A stretch of DNA of 64,000 nucleotides from the NCBI GenBank assembly GCA_014360685.1, contig JACIXB010000016.1, positions 188,263 to 252,262 on the forward strand, given 5' to 3'. Source of the DNA: Actinomycetota bacterium. Lineage in GTDB: Bacteria > Actinomycetota > Geothermincolia > Geothermincolales > RBG-13-55-18. The notes under the pieces were generated by a model. That model saw only the letters and a program-made list of their open reading frames with translations, was not told where the DNA came from and did no database searches. A program made the translations under genes and the position numbers. This document shows, piece after piece, positions 1-8,501 of the stretch. The first letter of the stretch is position 1; each line of letters opens with the position of its first letter.

Positions 1-145
1 AACCGGTGACGGTAAGCCGGAAACGGTCCCGGCGGCAGTTTAAAAGCCGCCTGGGCTTGGGTATCTATTAGGCTGGGGAAGGCTGCCGGCGGCGATGTGA
101 CCTTTGGGGAGATCAAGGGGCCCTCCGTAGTTGCAGGGAGGAAGC

Positions 146-1252
146 GTGAGGTTCAGGCGCTGTTCCATTTGCGGGGTGCCGCGCATAATCGGGCGCCTCA
201 ACGCCTGGATGCCCAACGGGACGGTGGTCAACCTGAGCAACCGGCGATACCGCCAGATATTCTACGAGGCGGACCTCCTGCCCGAGATAAGGCGGCGCAT
301 ATCCGAGGGACTCGGCTTCCCGGTCAACCGCATCTTCTACGAGGCGGAACGCAACTCCGTCCGGGAGGTGGTGGAGGGACTGCTCAACAACCCGGCGCGC
401 ATGGTTTTCCTGCGCGTCCTTCCCCTCAAGCGGGGTGCGGTGCACTTTTTTCACCAGCTGGCGGCTCTCACCGGAACCGCTCACTCACGTACCCTCAGGT
501 ACAGGCCGGGGCGCTTCGGCGAGGCCTACATCCGCAACCCCTGGGACCTGGACCTCATGGCCGCGGTGGTGGTGGGAGCCTTCGAGGCCCTGGAGAAAAA
601 GCCCTACCGGGCTTTCTGGAAAAAGGAGGGAGAGGGGTACATCCTACGGGTGGAGGCCACCGAGTCCAAGCCGGAGATCGCCGACCGGCTGCAGGTGGAT
701 TATCCTCCCCTCAAGGACGGACACTTCCGGCACCACCTCTGCCCCCGCTGCGGGGTCCCGCTTCAGTTAAGGCACCTGGAATGGAGGGAGGGGGAGGGGG
801 TCATCGTGGACCGGAGGCGCAACACCCGCATGATCAACTGGGAAGCCCATTCCGTGCGCATGGTCATCCGGGAACTGGTCCGCGAACTGGGTGAGGAGGT
901 GGTGCCCATCATCGTGGATGCCGAGAGGGACAGGACACTTCGCATGCTCCGCGACCTGGGCCTGCTCGGCCTGCCCGACGAGGAGAGGGGTCGGCTCCTC
1001 CAGGAGATGCTCTCCCAGCTCCCCGTATACGGTTACGGGTTGGCCAGCGAGGTGGAATACACTTCCGGAGGCATCCTGCGGGTGTGGGTGGATAACCCTT
1101 ACGAGGAGCTGCTCATGGCCGGCAGGCTGGGAGCATTCTACGAGGCCGTGGAGGGAAGAAGGGCCCGCATCGATTGGTCGCAAGCGGGCCCTTCCACGGT
1201 CTCCTATATCCTATCGCCGGAAAAGCCCTCGGCAGGCGGAGAGGGGGCCTGA
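146..1252 (+). CDS. Hypothetical protein made of two CxxCGVP domains
   Basis: I do not recognise a named family. The protein is about 368 residues and looks like one domain of about 170 residues used twice. Each half opens with C-x2-CGVP (Cys 6/9 and Cys 199/202) and closes with a NP[WY]-containing stretch leading to LMA and GAF-x-A-x-E (near residues 132-150 and again near the C-terminus). The four cysteines could bind a metal. The halves faintly recall V4R ligand-binding domains, but this is a guess. GTG 146 is chosen because GGAGG lies just upstream; TTG 131 is also in frame. The stop codon falls inside the first unit of an 87-bp tandem repeat, so the last residues are repeat-encoded. It lies just upstream of two acyl-CoA dehydrogenases. 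Confidence 0.75.
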   Translation: MRFRRCSICGVPRIIGRLNAWMPNGTVVNLSNRRYRQIFYEADLLPEIRRRISEGLGFPVNRIFYEAERNSVREVVEGLLNNPARMVFLRVLPLKRGAVHFFHQLAALTGTAHSRTLRYRPGRFGEAYIRNPWDLDLMAAVVVGAFEALEKKPYRAFWKKEGEGYILRVEATESKPEIADRLQVDYPPLKDGHFRHHLCPRCGVPLQLRHLEWREGEGVIVDRRRNTRMINWEAHSVRMVIRELVRELGEEVVPIIVDAERDRTLRMLRDLGLLGLPDEERGRLLQEMLSQLPVYGYGLASEVEYTSGGILRVWVDNPYEELLMAGRLGAFYEAVEGRRARIDWSQAGPSTVSYILSPEKPSAGGEGA

Positions 1253-1421
1253 GTCTCGCCGCAGAAGTCCTCGGCGGGAGGGGGCGTGTGGTCTGGGCTG
1301 TCGCCGGAAAAGCCCTCGGCAGGCGGAGAGGGGGCCTGAGTCTCGCCGCAGAAGTCCTCGGCGGGAGGGGGCGTGTGGTCTGGGCTGTCGCCGGAAAAGC
1401 CCTCGGCAGGCGGAGAGGGGG
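1214..1421. repeat. 87-bp tandem repeat, 2.4 copies, over a gene tail
   Basis: Units start at 1214, 1301 and 1388; the third stops after 34 bases. The copies look identical. The period is 29 codons, so it keeps frame. Each full unit is built from two similar halves of about 43 bp, both beginning TCGCCG and containing CCTCGGC. The first unit covers the last codons and stop of the upstream gene, so the gene tail has been duplicated into the spacer before the next gene. Confidence 0.95.
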
Positions 1422-1448
1422 TCAAATCCGAGGCAAGGGGAGGGATGG

Positions 1449-2750
1449 ATGATGGAGCCCGCGTGCATCGAGAATCCGGAACATCGCTTCATGCACGAGC
1501 TGGTGGGGCCGGGAGACCGCTTCCTGGCCGCGCTGGTGCGCGATTTCATCGAGCGGGAGATAAAGCCCATCCGGAGGGAGATGGAGGAGAGCACCCGGGG
1601 TGACTTCTCGCTGGTGGAGGAGGTGCAGCGCAAGCTGGTGGGGCTGGGTTTCCAGGGCGCCTTTCTGCCCCCGGAATACGGGGGGTGGAACCTCACCTCG
1701 GCCCTCACTTACTGCGTGATACTGGAGGAGTTCGGGAGGGGCGAACCGGCTTGCGTGGCCGCCCTGGGGGGCGGCGCCTGGGCCTTCCGGCCGGCGGTCA
1801 TAGCCGGTAATCACACCCTCCTGGAGGATTTCGGGCCCCGCTTCACCAGTGGAGAACCTTACGTGGCTTGTTTTGCCATGACCGAACCCTCCGGGGGGTG
1901 CAACATCGAGAACGTGGACATGCAGGGGCGGGGCATCCACACCCGGGCGGTACTGGACGGAGACGAGTGGGTGATCAACGGCTCCAAGGTCTGGCCCACC
2001 AACTCGGGCATAGCCGACGTCTACTGCGTGGTCTGTAACACCGATCCCTCCCTGGGAGACGAGGGCATCGCCCTCATATACGTCCCGGTGCCCATCGAGG
2101 GTTTCTCCTTCGGACGCTTCGAGGACAAGGCTGGATTCCGCGCCAGCCGGGAGGGTGACTTCTACTTCGACAACGTGAGGGTCCCCCGGGCTTACCGGGC
2201 GGCGGGCCCGGGAGAGGACGCCGTGCTCCTCCACGACAACCTCATCTTCGCCCGCCTCTTCAGCGCCGCCTGGGCGGTGGGCATCGCCCAGGGAGCCTTC
2301 GAGGAGGTCCTGGCCTTCACCCGGGATCACAAGATGGCCGGGAGGCCCCTACGCCAGCATACCGAGGCCGCCAATATCCTCGCCGACATGGCTATCGGCA
2401 TCCAGGTGGGAAGGGATGCCTACGTCAACGCCGCCTACATGTTCGACCACCCGGAAACCTACGGGCCGCGCACTTCCCGGTACATGCTTTCCCGCTCCAC
2501 GGTGGCCAAGGTCTTCTGCTGCGACATGGCGGTGGAGGTGACCAACCGGGCCATGGAGCTCATGGGGTTCTATGGGGGAGATCCCGCCTATCACGTGGAG
2601 AAATACTGGAGGGACAACAAGATCATCCAGTTATGGGAGGGCGGCGTGCAACTGGGCAAGCTGGACGTGGCGCGGGGATACTATCCCTACGACCAGTTTT
2701 ACGAGAACGAGATGTACGAGCCGGCGAAGGGGAAAGGGGGCAAGCCCTGA
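1449..2750 (+). CDS. Acyl-CoA dehydrogenase (first of a tandem pair)
   Basis: This is a flavin-dependent acyl-CoA dehydrogenase of about 433 residues, which would oxidise an acyl-CoA to the 2-enoyl-CoA and pass electrons to ETF. The N-terminal helical part, the FAMTEPSGG segment (equivalent to the flavin-contacting TEP motif) and the C-terminal helical bundle are all present. The C-terminal motif LWEGG keeps the glutamate that serves as the base in most ACADs (medium-chain type position). The start is ATG 1449 (or ATG 1452), directly behind GGGGAGGG. The next gene is a divergent paralogue, 170 bp downstream in the same direction, so the two may form one heteromeric enzyme. The substrate cannot be told from sequence. 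Confidence 0.9.
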   Translation: MMEPACIENPEHRFMHELVGPGDRFLAALVRDFIEREIKPIRREMEESTRGDFSLVEEVQRKLVGLGFQGAFLPPEYGGWNLTSALTYCVILEEFGRGEPACVAALGGGAWAFRPAVIAGNHTLLEDFGPRFTSGEPYVACFAMTEPSGGCNIENVDMQGRGIHTRAVLDGDEWVINGSKVWPTNSGIADVYCVVCNTDPSLGDEGIALIYVPVPIEGFSFGRFEDKAGFRASREGDFYFDNVRVPRAYRAAGPGEDAVLLHDNLIFARLFSAAWAVGIAQGAFEEVLAFTRDHKMAGRPLRQHTEAANILADMAIGIQVGRDAYVNAAYMFDHPETYGPRTSRYMLSRSTVAKVFCCDMAVEVTNRAMELMGFYGGDPAYHVEKYWRDNKIIQLWEGGVQLGKLDVARGYYPYDQFYENEMYEPAKGKGGKP

Positions 2751-2920
2751 GTTCGGCGAAGGGCAAGTCAATCCACCATCCACTGCCCCGGTCGATCCCC
2801 GTCCGCCTGGAGGAGGCGACGTAGGGGGTAAGCGGGTGATTCGAAGGTCGAGGAGGAATCCGCGGGTGCGGGGAAGGGCGCCATGGCGTGCTTGCGGGGA
2901 TTGCAGGGAGGTGAGGGAGA

Positions 2921-4237
2921 TTGAGTGACATTTGTATCGAGGACCGCGAGAGGCGTTTCCCGCCCGGCGCGCTCAAGGAGGCGGACCGCATGCTGGCGGG
3001 ATCTCTGCGGGATTTCGCGGACCGGGAGGTGATCCCGGTGCGCAGGGAGCTGGACCGGGAAGCCCGTTCCGGGGAGGATGCACGGTTCCGGGAACTGGCG
3101 GTGAAGCTCAAGAAGCTGGGGCTTCCGGGGGCTATCATCCCCGAAGAACATGGAGGGGAGGGACTGCTCTCCTACCTCGCCTGGTGCCTGGCCATGGAGG
3201 AGCTGGGGCGCGGGGATGCCTCGCTGGCGGTGAGCGCGGCGGCTTCCGCCTTGTCCCTACGCCCGGCGGCGTTGGCCGCCAACGGCGAGGTGCTCGGCCG
3301 CTTCGCCCCACGCTTCCTGGGAGAGGAAGGCGATTTCTTCGCTTCCCCGGCCCTCTTCGACGAGCCGGCCCTCGGCGACGACCTCAACCCGGACCTCGGG
3401 GCGCTGGGGTGTAAAACCCGGGTCAAGGCGAGCGGGGAATGGCTGGTCCTGGCGGGGAAGAAGGCCTGGTGCGTCAACGCCGGTCGGGCGGGCTTATACT
3501 GCGTGGCCGGCCTTCTTGGAGGCGGAGGGGTGGACGGTGAGCCGGCTTTGGTGTACTGCGAGGCTCCGGCGGAGGGCCTGGAGGTGAGGCCCAGGGAGAA
3601 GGCGGGGCTGCTCCCCTGTTCCTTGGGGGACATATACCTCGACGAGGTAAGGACACCGCTTTCCTGGCGGGCGGCGGGCCCCGGGGAGGACGCGCACCTA
3701 CTCCGGGAGGGACTGGCCTTCCAGCGGCTTCTTTCCGCCGCCACGGCCGTGGGAATCGCCCAGGGAGCCTTCGAGGAGGTCCTGGCTTTCACCTCCGACC
3801 GGTTGGCGGCGGGTAAGCCTATCCGGCAGCACACCGTGTGCGCGGTGATGCTGGCGGACATGGCCGAGGGCATCCAGTCGGGGAGGGACGTTTACGTCAA
3901 CGCCGCCCTGGTCCTGGATTCCCTGGAGGGTCTCGCCGCCCGTGCCTCCGCCTCCTCCCTTTCCCGGGCATCATTGGCCCGGGCGCACTGTTGCCGGGCG
4001 GCGGTGGAGGTGACCAACCGGGCCATGGAGCTCATGGGTTCCTACGGTTACGTCACCGATTACCACCTGGAGAAGTACTGGAGGGACGCCAAGATGCTGC
4101 AGCTGGCCGAGGTGCCGGCCGAACAACTGAAGCTGGACGTGGCGCGGGGATATTACGAATTCAGCTTCCTGCACCCCAACCCACTCTACGAGGAGTTGAG
4201 GAAGAGAAAGGAGGCCGGCGCAAGGGATCGACGGTAA
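2921..4237 (+). CDS. Divergent acyl-CoA dehydrogenase paralogue (second of pair)
   Basis: This 438-residue ACAD-family protein is clearly related to its upstream neighbour. Shared blocks include GIAQGAFEEVLAFT, EVTNRAMELMG and the C-terminal LDVARGYY. The usual TEP-x-GSD flavin segment is degraded here (LFDEPALGDD), and the EGT motif region reads LAEVPAEQ, so a glutamate survives in altered surroundings. It may be the less active or structural subunit of a heteromer, as is known for paired FadE proteins in mycobacterial steroid catabolism; that is inference. The start is TTG 2921 behind GGGAGGTGAGG. DNA patches of about 40 bp are nearly identical between the two genes. Confidence 0.85.
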   Translation: MSDICIEDRERRFPPGALKEADRMLAGSLRDFADREVIPVRRELDREARSGEDARFRELAVKLKKLGLPGAIIPEEHGGEGLLSYLAWCLAMEELGRGDASLAVSAAASALSLRPAALAANGEVLGRFAPRFLGEEGDFFASPALFDEPALGDDLNPDLGALGCKTRVKASGEWLVLAGKKAWCVNAGRAGLYCVAGLLGGGGVDGEPALVYCEAPAEGLEVRPREKAGLLPCSLGDIYLDEVRTPLSWRAAGPGEDAHLLREGLAFQRLLSAATAVGIAQGAFEEVLAFTSDRLAAGKPIRQHTVCAVMLADMAEGIQSGRDVYVNAALVLDSLEGLAARASASSLSRASLARAHCCRAAVEVTNRAMELMGSYGYVTDYHLEKYWRDAKMLQLAEVPAEQLKLDVARGYYEFSFLHPNPLYEELRKRKEAGARDRR

Positions 4238-4300
4238 AGCCAAGAGGCGGCGGTTCGGGCTATGACCCAGGTCATGGAAGGGGTGGTGGAAATAAGATAG

Positions 4301-4328
4301 TTTTAAGCACAATTGAATAGGGTATACT
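4301..4328 (+). promoter_or_regulatory. Probable promoter for the leader of the surface-protein gene
   Basis: This is an AT-rich island between GC-rich genes. TATACT (4323-4328) is a five-of-six match to a -10 box, and the weak -35 candidate TTTTAA (4301-4306) lies 16 bp upstream. The dyad CTACAT-AGTAA-ATGTAG (4331-4347) overlaps the expected transcription start and could be an operator. Confidence 0.4.
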
Positions 4329-4334
4329 TCCTAC

Positions 4335-4448
4335 ATAGTAAATGTAGAGAATTCCAAGAGGAAGCTGCGAAAGGCGGCCGAAAGCTGGTCACTCACCGGC
4401 CGCCATGAGCTAATAGTGAAACCGGCCTCTTGAGAAAAGAGGCCGGTT
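4335..4448 (+). ncRNA. Structured leader RNA ending in a terminator, unclassified
   Basis: From the likely start near 4335, about 115 nt can fold into a hairpin with stem GGCGGCC (373-379 after 4000) and GGCCGCC (398-404 after 4000). That hairpin has a bulge and an inner GGT/ACC helix, and is closed outside by AGCT/AGCT. The apical loop CACT (4390-4393) can pair with AGTG (4415-4418), giving a possible pseudoknot just before a strong terminator. The surface-protein gene starts 290 bases later. It could be a riboswitch or attenuator, or a free small RNA. It matches no riboswitch consensus that I know. Confidence 0.45.
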
Positions 4449-4455
4449 TTCCTTT
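4420..4455 (+). terminator. Strong intrinsic terminator
   Basis: A perfect 12-bp stem, AACCGGCCTCTT with AAGAGGCCGGTT, has loop GAGAA and is followed by TTCCTTT. It lies between the ACAD pair and the surface protein, about 180 bases after the ACAD stop. It therefore either ends the ACAD message late or, more likely, ends the leader RNA. The stretch 4456-4738 holds no other feature I can support. Confidence 0.85.
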
Positions 4456-4738
4456 GGGTCGACTTATGGAACGTGCGGATGGATCGGATTCCTTCAAGCG
4501 CCAAGAGTCGGGCAAGTAACGGGGATTTGAAAGCCGGCACGGAGAAAAAAGGACGTCATGGCGCGGATTCGCGATTTTTCGGCCTCTTTCGGGAGGTGTT
4601 TAGCCTCATAGGTAAGCGGTGGGAATCAAGACCCGCCCCGAAAGGAGGCTTTGAAATAGGGCAGGTTCGGAAAGAACCGGACCGCGAAAATCATACGCAG
4701 ACAAGACGCGGAGAAGAGACGGAAAGAGGTGAACATAA

Positions 4739-7390
4739 ATGAAAACCAGAAGGAGATGGTTAGGGTTTCTTAACGCCTTCCTGGTATCCATCCTGGCCCT
4801 GTTCCTATCCCTCCCCTTCCTGCCCGCGCTGGCATCCGGCGGCGGGGAGATGGCGAAGGACGAGGATGTAGCCGCCTCCATGAGCACGGTGGTCGGCGGG
4901 GACCCCTGGGAGGTGACCAGCCTGGACATCTGGAAAGGCGTGGACGTGGTCCGCGCGCCGGGATGGTCTATCGACCTGGAGAAGACGGCCTCGGTGCAGG
5001 AGATGGAGATGACGGTTGGGGAGACCCGGGAGGTGACCTTCACCATAACGGTGGAGGCCACGCCTGGAGATGCCTACTATGTGGCGGGGAACATCTTCGT
5101 TGAGAACACCGGGGAGTGGCCGGCAGACGTCATCGGCGTATCCGATACGGTCTGGTACAAGGCGGGCGGATCCTCCTGGCTGCCGGCTACGTCCAGCATA
5201 AGCACCACGGTGCCCCTGGGTGACGATGCCATCCCCACCGGGGGGCCTCACGTCTATTCCTACTCGGGGACCTTCACCCTGCCGGTTTCCCTGGAGGAGG
5301 TAACGGCATTCAGCAACCTGATCGAGATAACCATCAGCAACAAGCCCGACCCACCGAAGCCGGGCATGCAGAACTGGACCTTCCACAGCCGCGAGGATTT
5401 CTCCAAGCCCACGGCGGGTGGGACGAACCCGCTGAGCCTTTCCGACGTGGAGTGGATGGACCCCGCGGAAGGCCTGGACCACGAGATCAAGTCGGTGACC
5501 ATCAACGGGTCGCCCGCGGGCAGCCTGACCGGGCCGTGGGAGCTGGACCTCGAGAACGCGCCTTACACCGTGGTCATTCAGAAGGACCTCAACGCCTCGG
5601 AGCCGGGTGAATACACGCTACACAACAAGGCGGTCCTCGACGGCCTGGAGGACGAGGTGGAGGTGGAGATCCTGGTCCGGGACCGGGAGCCGGAGGCGGG
5701 GGAGATAAGGGGTTATAAGTATCAGGACATCGACCTGGACGGACAGCTCGACCAGGACGACCCTCCCTGGGAAGGAATAACCATCGAGCTCTGGAAGGAC
5801 GGGGTGAAGATAGACGAGACCACCACGTCCTCCGACGGTTCCTTCCTTTTCACCGGCCTCGAGGAAGGCGAATACGAGGTACGCGAGGTGCTCCCGGAGG
5901 GGACGGCGGCGGTAGGCCCCACCAGCCGGCTGGTATGGGTGGAGGAGGGGGAGGTTTCCTACCCCGAACCCGCCTTCTTGAACTACCGGATACCCGAGGA
6001 GGAGAAGGGGAGCATCGGGGGAGCAAAGTACCTGGACCTGGACGCGGACGGACTCCTCGACGCGGGAGAGCCGGGGCTTTCCGGGGTTACCATCCGCCTG
6101 TACAGGGCCGAATATTATGACCTGGCGGCCACCGGCAGGCTTCAACTCGCACCCTCCTGGGTCCTCGTGGGCGAGACGTCAACGGGCGAGTCCGGCGGGT
6201 TCTCCTTCGGCGACCTGCCGCCCGGACTGTACCGGGTGGAGGAATTGGTTCCCGAAGGCTACTTTCCTACCACCAACCAGGAATTCGCGTTGGAATTGGG
6301 ATCCGAGGAGGACGCCCTGGTGTTCTTCCTGAACGCCAGGATGGCCAGGTTGAGCGGAGAGAAGCTGGATTACTCCACCGGCCAACCCATCCCGGGGGTG
6401 GTCTTCATCCTCCGGGAGGCCGGGGATGACGGTCCTCCCCTGGAGAGGGCGAGCGATGACCATGGCCTTTTCGACTTCGGGTGGTTGATGCCCGGCTACT
6501 ACGTGCTGGAGGAGACCGTTCCCGGGGGATGGCTGCCGGTAGGTCCCGCCATCAAGGAGGTCCAACTGGAAAGCGGCGACCAGGCTCACCTGGTTTTCGT
6601 CAACCGCAGGCCGGCCTCGGTGACCGGGTACAAGTGGCTGGACGAGAACGGAGACGGGGTGCACCAAGAGACCGAGCCGCCTCTCAAGGGAGTGAGGATA
6701 ACCCTACGCAGCGAGGAAGCCAACGAGGAAGCGGAATTGTTGGAAACCCTGACCGGCGAGGACGGACGCTTCGAGTTCCTCGACCTCTACGAAGGGACAT
6801 ACCGTCTCGAGGAGGAAGTGCCCACCGGTTATTACGCCACCTCCCCGGCGTCGGTGGACCTGGAACTCCAACCGGGTCAGGTTGAGCGGGTGGATTTCCT
6901 CAACGCCCGCCTGGCGGCGGTGGGTGGGTACAAATGGTTGGACCTCGATGGCGACGGCGTGGCCGATGAAACAGAGCCCGGGTTGGCGGGAGTCACCATC
7001 AACCTCCTGGACGGCGGAGGAGTGATTATCGACACCCGGGTGACCACCGCGGGGGGCTTCTACCTCTTCTGCAACCTGGAGCCCGGGACTTATGCGGTGG
7101 AGGAAGTGGTGCCCGAGGGCTATGAAGCCACCTCCCCGACGAAGGTGTCCTTCGAGCTCCTACCCGGAGAGGAGGAGCGGGTGGACTTTCTCAACGCCGT
7201 GATGGTGGGAGGCGAGGTGGTCACGCCCCCGGTGACCCCACCCCTGGTTCCCATCGTGGGGGGAGGGACGGGTACCCTGCCCGCCACCGGCCTCGCCATG
7301 ACCCTCCTGCTGGTGGGGATCGGGCTGCTCATGTCGTCCGGGGTGCTGCTCCTGTCCCTGGGAACACTACGTAGGCGCCGCACTGCCTGA
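4739..7390 (+). CDS. LPATG-anchored surface protein with repeated B-type (SdrD/SpaA-like) domains
   Basis: This is an 883-residue exported protein. It has a signal peptide (MKTRRR followed by a long hydrophobic stretch to ALASGG), an N-terminal adhesin-like region of about 290 residues, then tandem SdrD B-like/Cna-B domains. Each domain starts with a pattern like GYKWLDxDGDG, a calcium-binding-style loop, and ends EGYxxTSP. Five or six such units can be counted. The C-terminus has LPATG, a hydrophobic helix and RRRR, the classic sortase signal. It should be covalently linked to peptidoglycan and serve as a stalk or adhesin. No sortase gene lies in this window. The start is ATG 4739 behind AGAGGTGA. 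Confidence 0.9.
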   Translation: MKTRRRWLGFLNAFLVSILALFLSLPFLPALASGGGEMAKDEDVAASMSTVVGGDPWEVTSLDIWKGVDVVRAPGWSIDLEKTASVQEMEMTVGETREVTFTITVEATPGDAYYVAGNIFVENTGEWPADVIGVSDTVWYKAGGSSWLPATSSISTTVPLGDDAIPTGGPHVYSYSGTFTLPVSLEEVTAFSNLIEITISNKPDPPKPGMQNWTFHSREDFSKPTAGGTNPLSLSDVEWMDPAEGLDHEIKSVTINGSPAGSLTGPWELDLENAPYTVVIQKDLNASEPGEYTLHNKAVLDGLEDEVEVEILVRDREPEAGEIRGYKYQDIDLDGQLDQDDPPWEGITIELWKDGVKIDETTTSSDGSFLFTGLEEGEYEVREVLPEGTAAVGPTSRLVWVEEGEVSYPEPAFLNYRIPEEEKGSIGGAKYLDLDADGLLDAGEPGLSGVTIRLYRAEYYDLAATGRLQLAPSWVLVGETSTGESGGFSFGDLPPGLYRVEELVPEGYFPTTNQEFALELGSEEDALVFFLNARMARLSGEKLDYSTGQPIPGVVFILREAGDDGPPLERASDDHGLFDFGWLMPGYYVLEETVPGGWLPVGPAIKEVQLESGDQAHLVFVNRRPASVTGYKWLDENGDGVHQETEPPLKGVRITLRSEEANEEAELLETLTGEDGRFEFLDLYEGTYRLEEEVPTGYYATSPASVDLELQPGQVERVDFLNARLAAVGGYKWLDLDGDGVADETEPGLAGVTINLLDGGGVIIDTRVTTAGGFYLFCNLEPGTYAVEEVVPEGYEATSPTKVSFELLPGEEERVDFLNAVMVGGEVVTPPVTPPLVPIVGGGTGTLPATGLAMTLLLVGIGLLMSSGVLLLSLGTLRRRRTA

Positions 7391-7403
7391 GCTGCGTAAA
7401 CCT

Positions 7404-7437
7404 GAGAGGAAGGGGGTTAAACCCCTTCCTCTTTCCA
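7404..7437 (+). terminator. Intrinsic terminator after the surface-protein gene
   Basis: A perfect 10-bp stem, GAGGAAGGGG with CCCCTTCCTC and loop GTTAAA, is followed by TTTCCATTT, only 14 bases after the stop codon. Confidence 0.9.
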
Positions 7438-7462
7438 TTTATGCTTTTCTTGGTCGCCCCGC

Positions 7463-7568
7463 ATATCCGGAGGCGGATATCCATGAAGGTATTCCTTTCC
7501 CCCGGGACGGTTCTCTGGGGAATGGAATATCCACGGGGCGGCCGAAAACGGGCGCATGCCGTGGATAT
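7463..7568. other. Nested inverted repeats built on ATATCC / GGATAT
   Basis: ATATCCG-GAGG-CGGATAT (7463-7480) is a perfect dyad. A second pair follows, ATATCCACGG (7527-7536) with CCGTGGATAT (7559-7568), separated by 22 bases. The region lies between a terminator and the next small gene, with no coding sequence. It could hold operators or a small structured RNA. Confidence 0.55.
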
Positions 7569-7735
7569 GACGTTGATCGCCGCCGTCGTGCGGGAAGAAC
7601 ATGAGGTGCGGAAAAACATGGGGTGCGGCCCAGCGGCGCTACCCTTCCCGCTCCGCGCGCACAAAATGAGATAGAATCGTCCTGGTATTCTCCTTTCGCC
7701 GGTAGGGTAAGCCGCGGGGCGAGGAGGTGACCGGG

Positions 7736-7978
7736 TTGCGGGCAGCGCTGAAGGCGGTTTTCTGGGCGGCGGTGGCCGCCTTGGCGGCCTCCGCGGGTCT
7801 TACGGTGGCGGGAAGCGCCTTCAACCTGGAACCTCTTCTGACGGCCGGAATCGCAGGGTGGTTTGCGGGATGCTCGCTCCTCTTCGCCTGGTCGTTGCTC
7901 CTGGCCTTTTGGTGGCTGAGGTCGCGGGGCCTGAGGAAAGGCATGGGGTGGAGGCGTGAAAACCGTGATGCGGTGTAG
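7736..7978 (+). CDS. Small membrane protein, two predicted helices
   Basis: This is an unrecognised protein of about 80 residues. Two hydrophobic segments (roughly residues 5-28 and 35-62) are separated by a short loop, and the tail is basic (LRSRGLRKGMGWRRE). The second helix is followed by arginines, so the C-terminus is probably cytoplasmic. TTG 7736 is preferred because GAGGAGG ends 8 bases before it; GTG 7727 overlaps that site. It precedes another small gene and an FAD oxidoreductase, all on the same strand, possibly one operon. Confidence 0.6.
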   Translation: MRAALKAVFWAAVAALAASAGLTVAGSAFNLEPLLTAGIAGWFAGCSLLFAWSLLLAFWWLRSRGLRKGMGWRRENRDAV

Positions 7979-8075
7979 GAGGGGTAAAGGCTTCCCGCAC
8001 GGGAGGCGGGTATGCTTCCGGCGCATGCCCCTTCGCACGCCGGGTGGATCTCATCGCCGGGCGAGGTGAGGAGGA

Positions 8076-8411
8076 ATGGGAGAAGGGCGGGAGAGACCTT
8101 TTCCCGCCGTGGAGTTGAGGGCGGACGAGGAACACTGCCTGGAGACGGCGGCGCGGCGGGAATACCAGAGGTTGACCCGGGATTACCTCCGTGGGGAGCT
8201 GGGGGAATCGGAGGCGGAGGAGAGGATCGAGCTCTTGCGGGAATTCTTGGAAGAGGCGGATTTTCCCGCCCTGCGTAGGGCCTGCGAGGTGCGGCTCAGG
8301 GAAGGTAGGGGAACGGAATTTTTGCTCTTTCGCCAAAGCGGGGGATTGAGGTACGGTTTCCTGGATGAGGTGGGCGGCACGGGTCGTTCAACGGATGGAT
8401 CGCACGGGTGA
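8076..8411 (+). CDS. Small hypothetical charged protein
   Basis: This 111-residue soluble protein is rich in Glu and Arg, and is predicted mostly helical (EEHCLETAARREYQRL and following). It has no signal peptide, membrane segment or motif I recognise. The start is ATG 8076 behind GAGGAGGA. It lies in tandem between a small membrane protein and an FAD-dependent oxidoreductase, which may point to a shared job, but nothing in the sequence says which. Confidence 0.55.
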   Translation: MGEGRERPFPAVELRADEEHCLETAARREYQRLTRDYLRGELGESEAEERIELLREFLEEADFPALRRACEVRLREGRGTEFLLFRQSGGLRYGFLDEVGGTGRSTDGSHG

Positions 8412-8501
8412 GGAGGGGAGAGGATTACCCTCCGGGGGGCCGAGGCGGCGTTTTCTGGACTATTCAGAGGATGCCGGCGGAAAGGAGAGGAGGTCGCACT
8501 G

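Noticed and set aside
1214-1421. CRISPR array
   Set aside because: Units are directly joined with no unique spacers and no cas genes are nearby.
1174-1452. Repeat protein in the 87-bp array
   Set aside because: The frame exists only because the repeat period is a multiple of three; no ribosome site and no other support.
4360-4425. Hammerhead-type ribozyme
   Set aside because: ATGAG and GTGAAAC are present, but the CUGANGA core is not, and the helices do not fit the three-stem layout.
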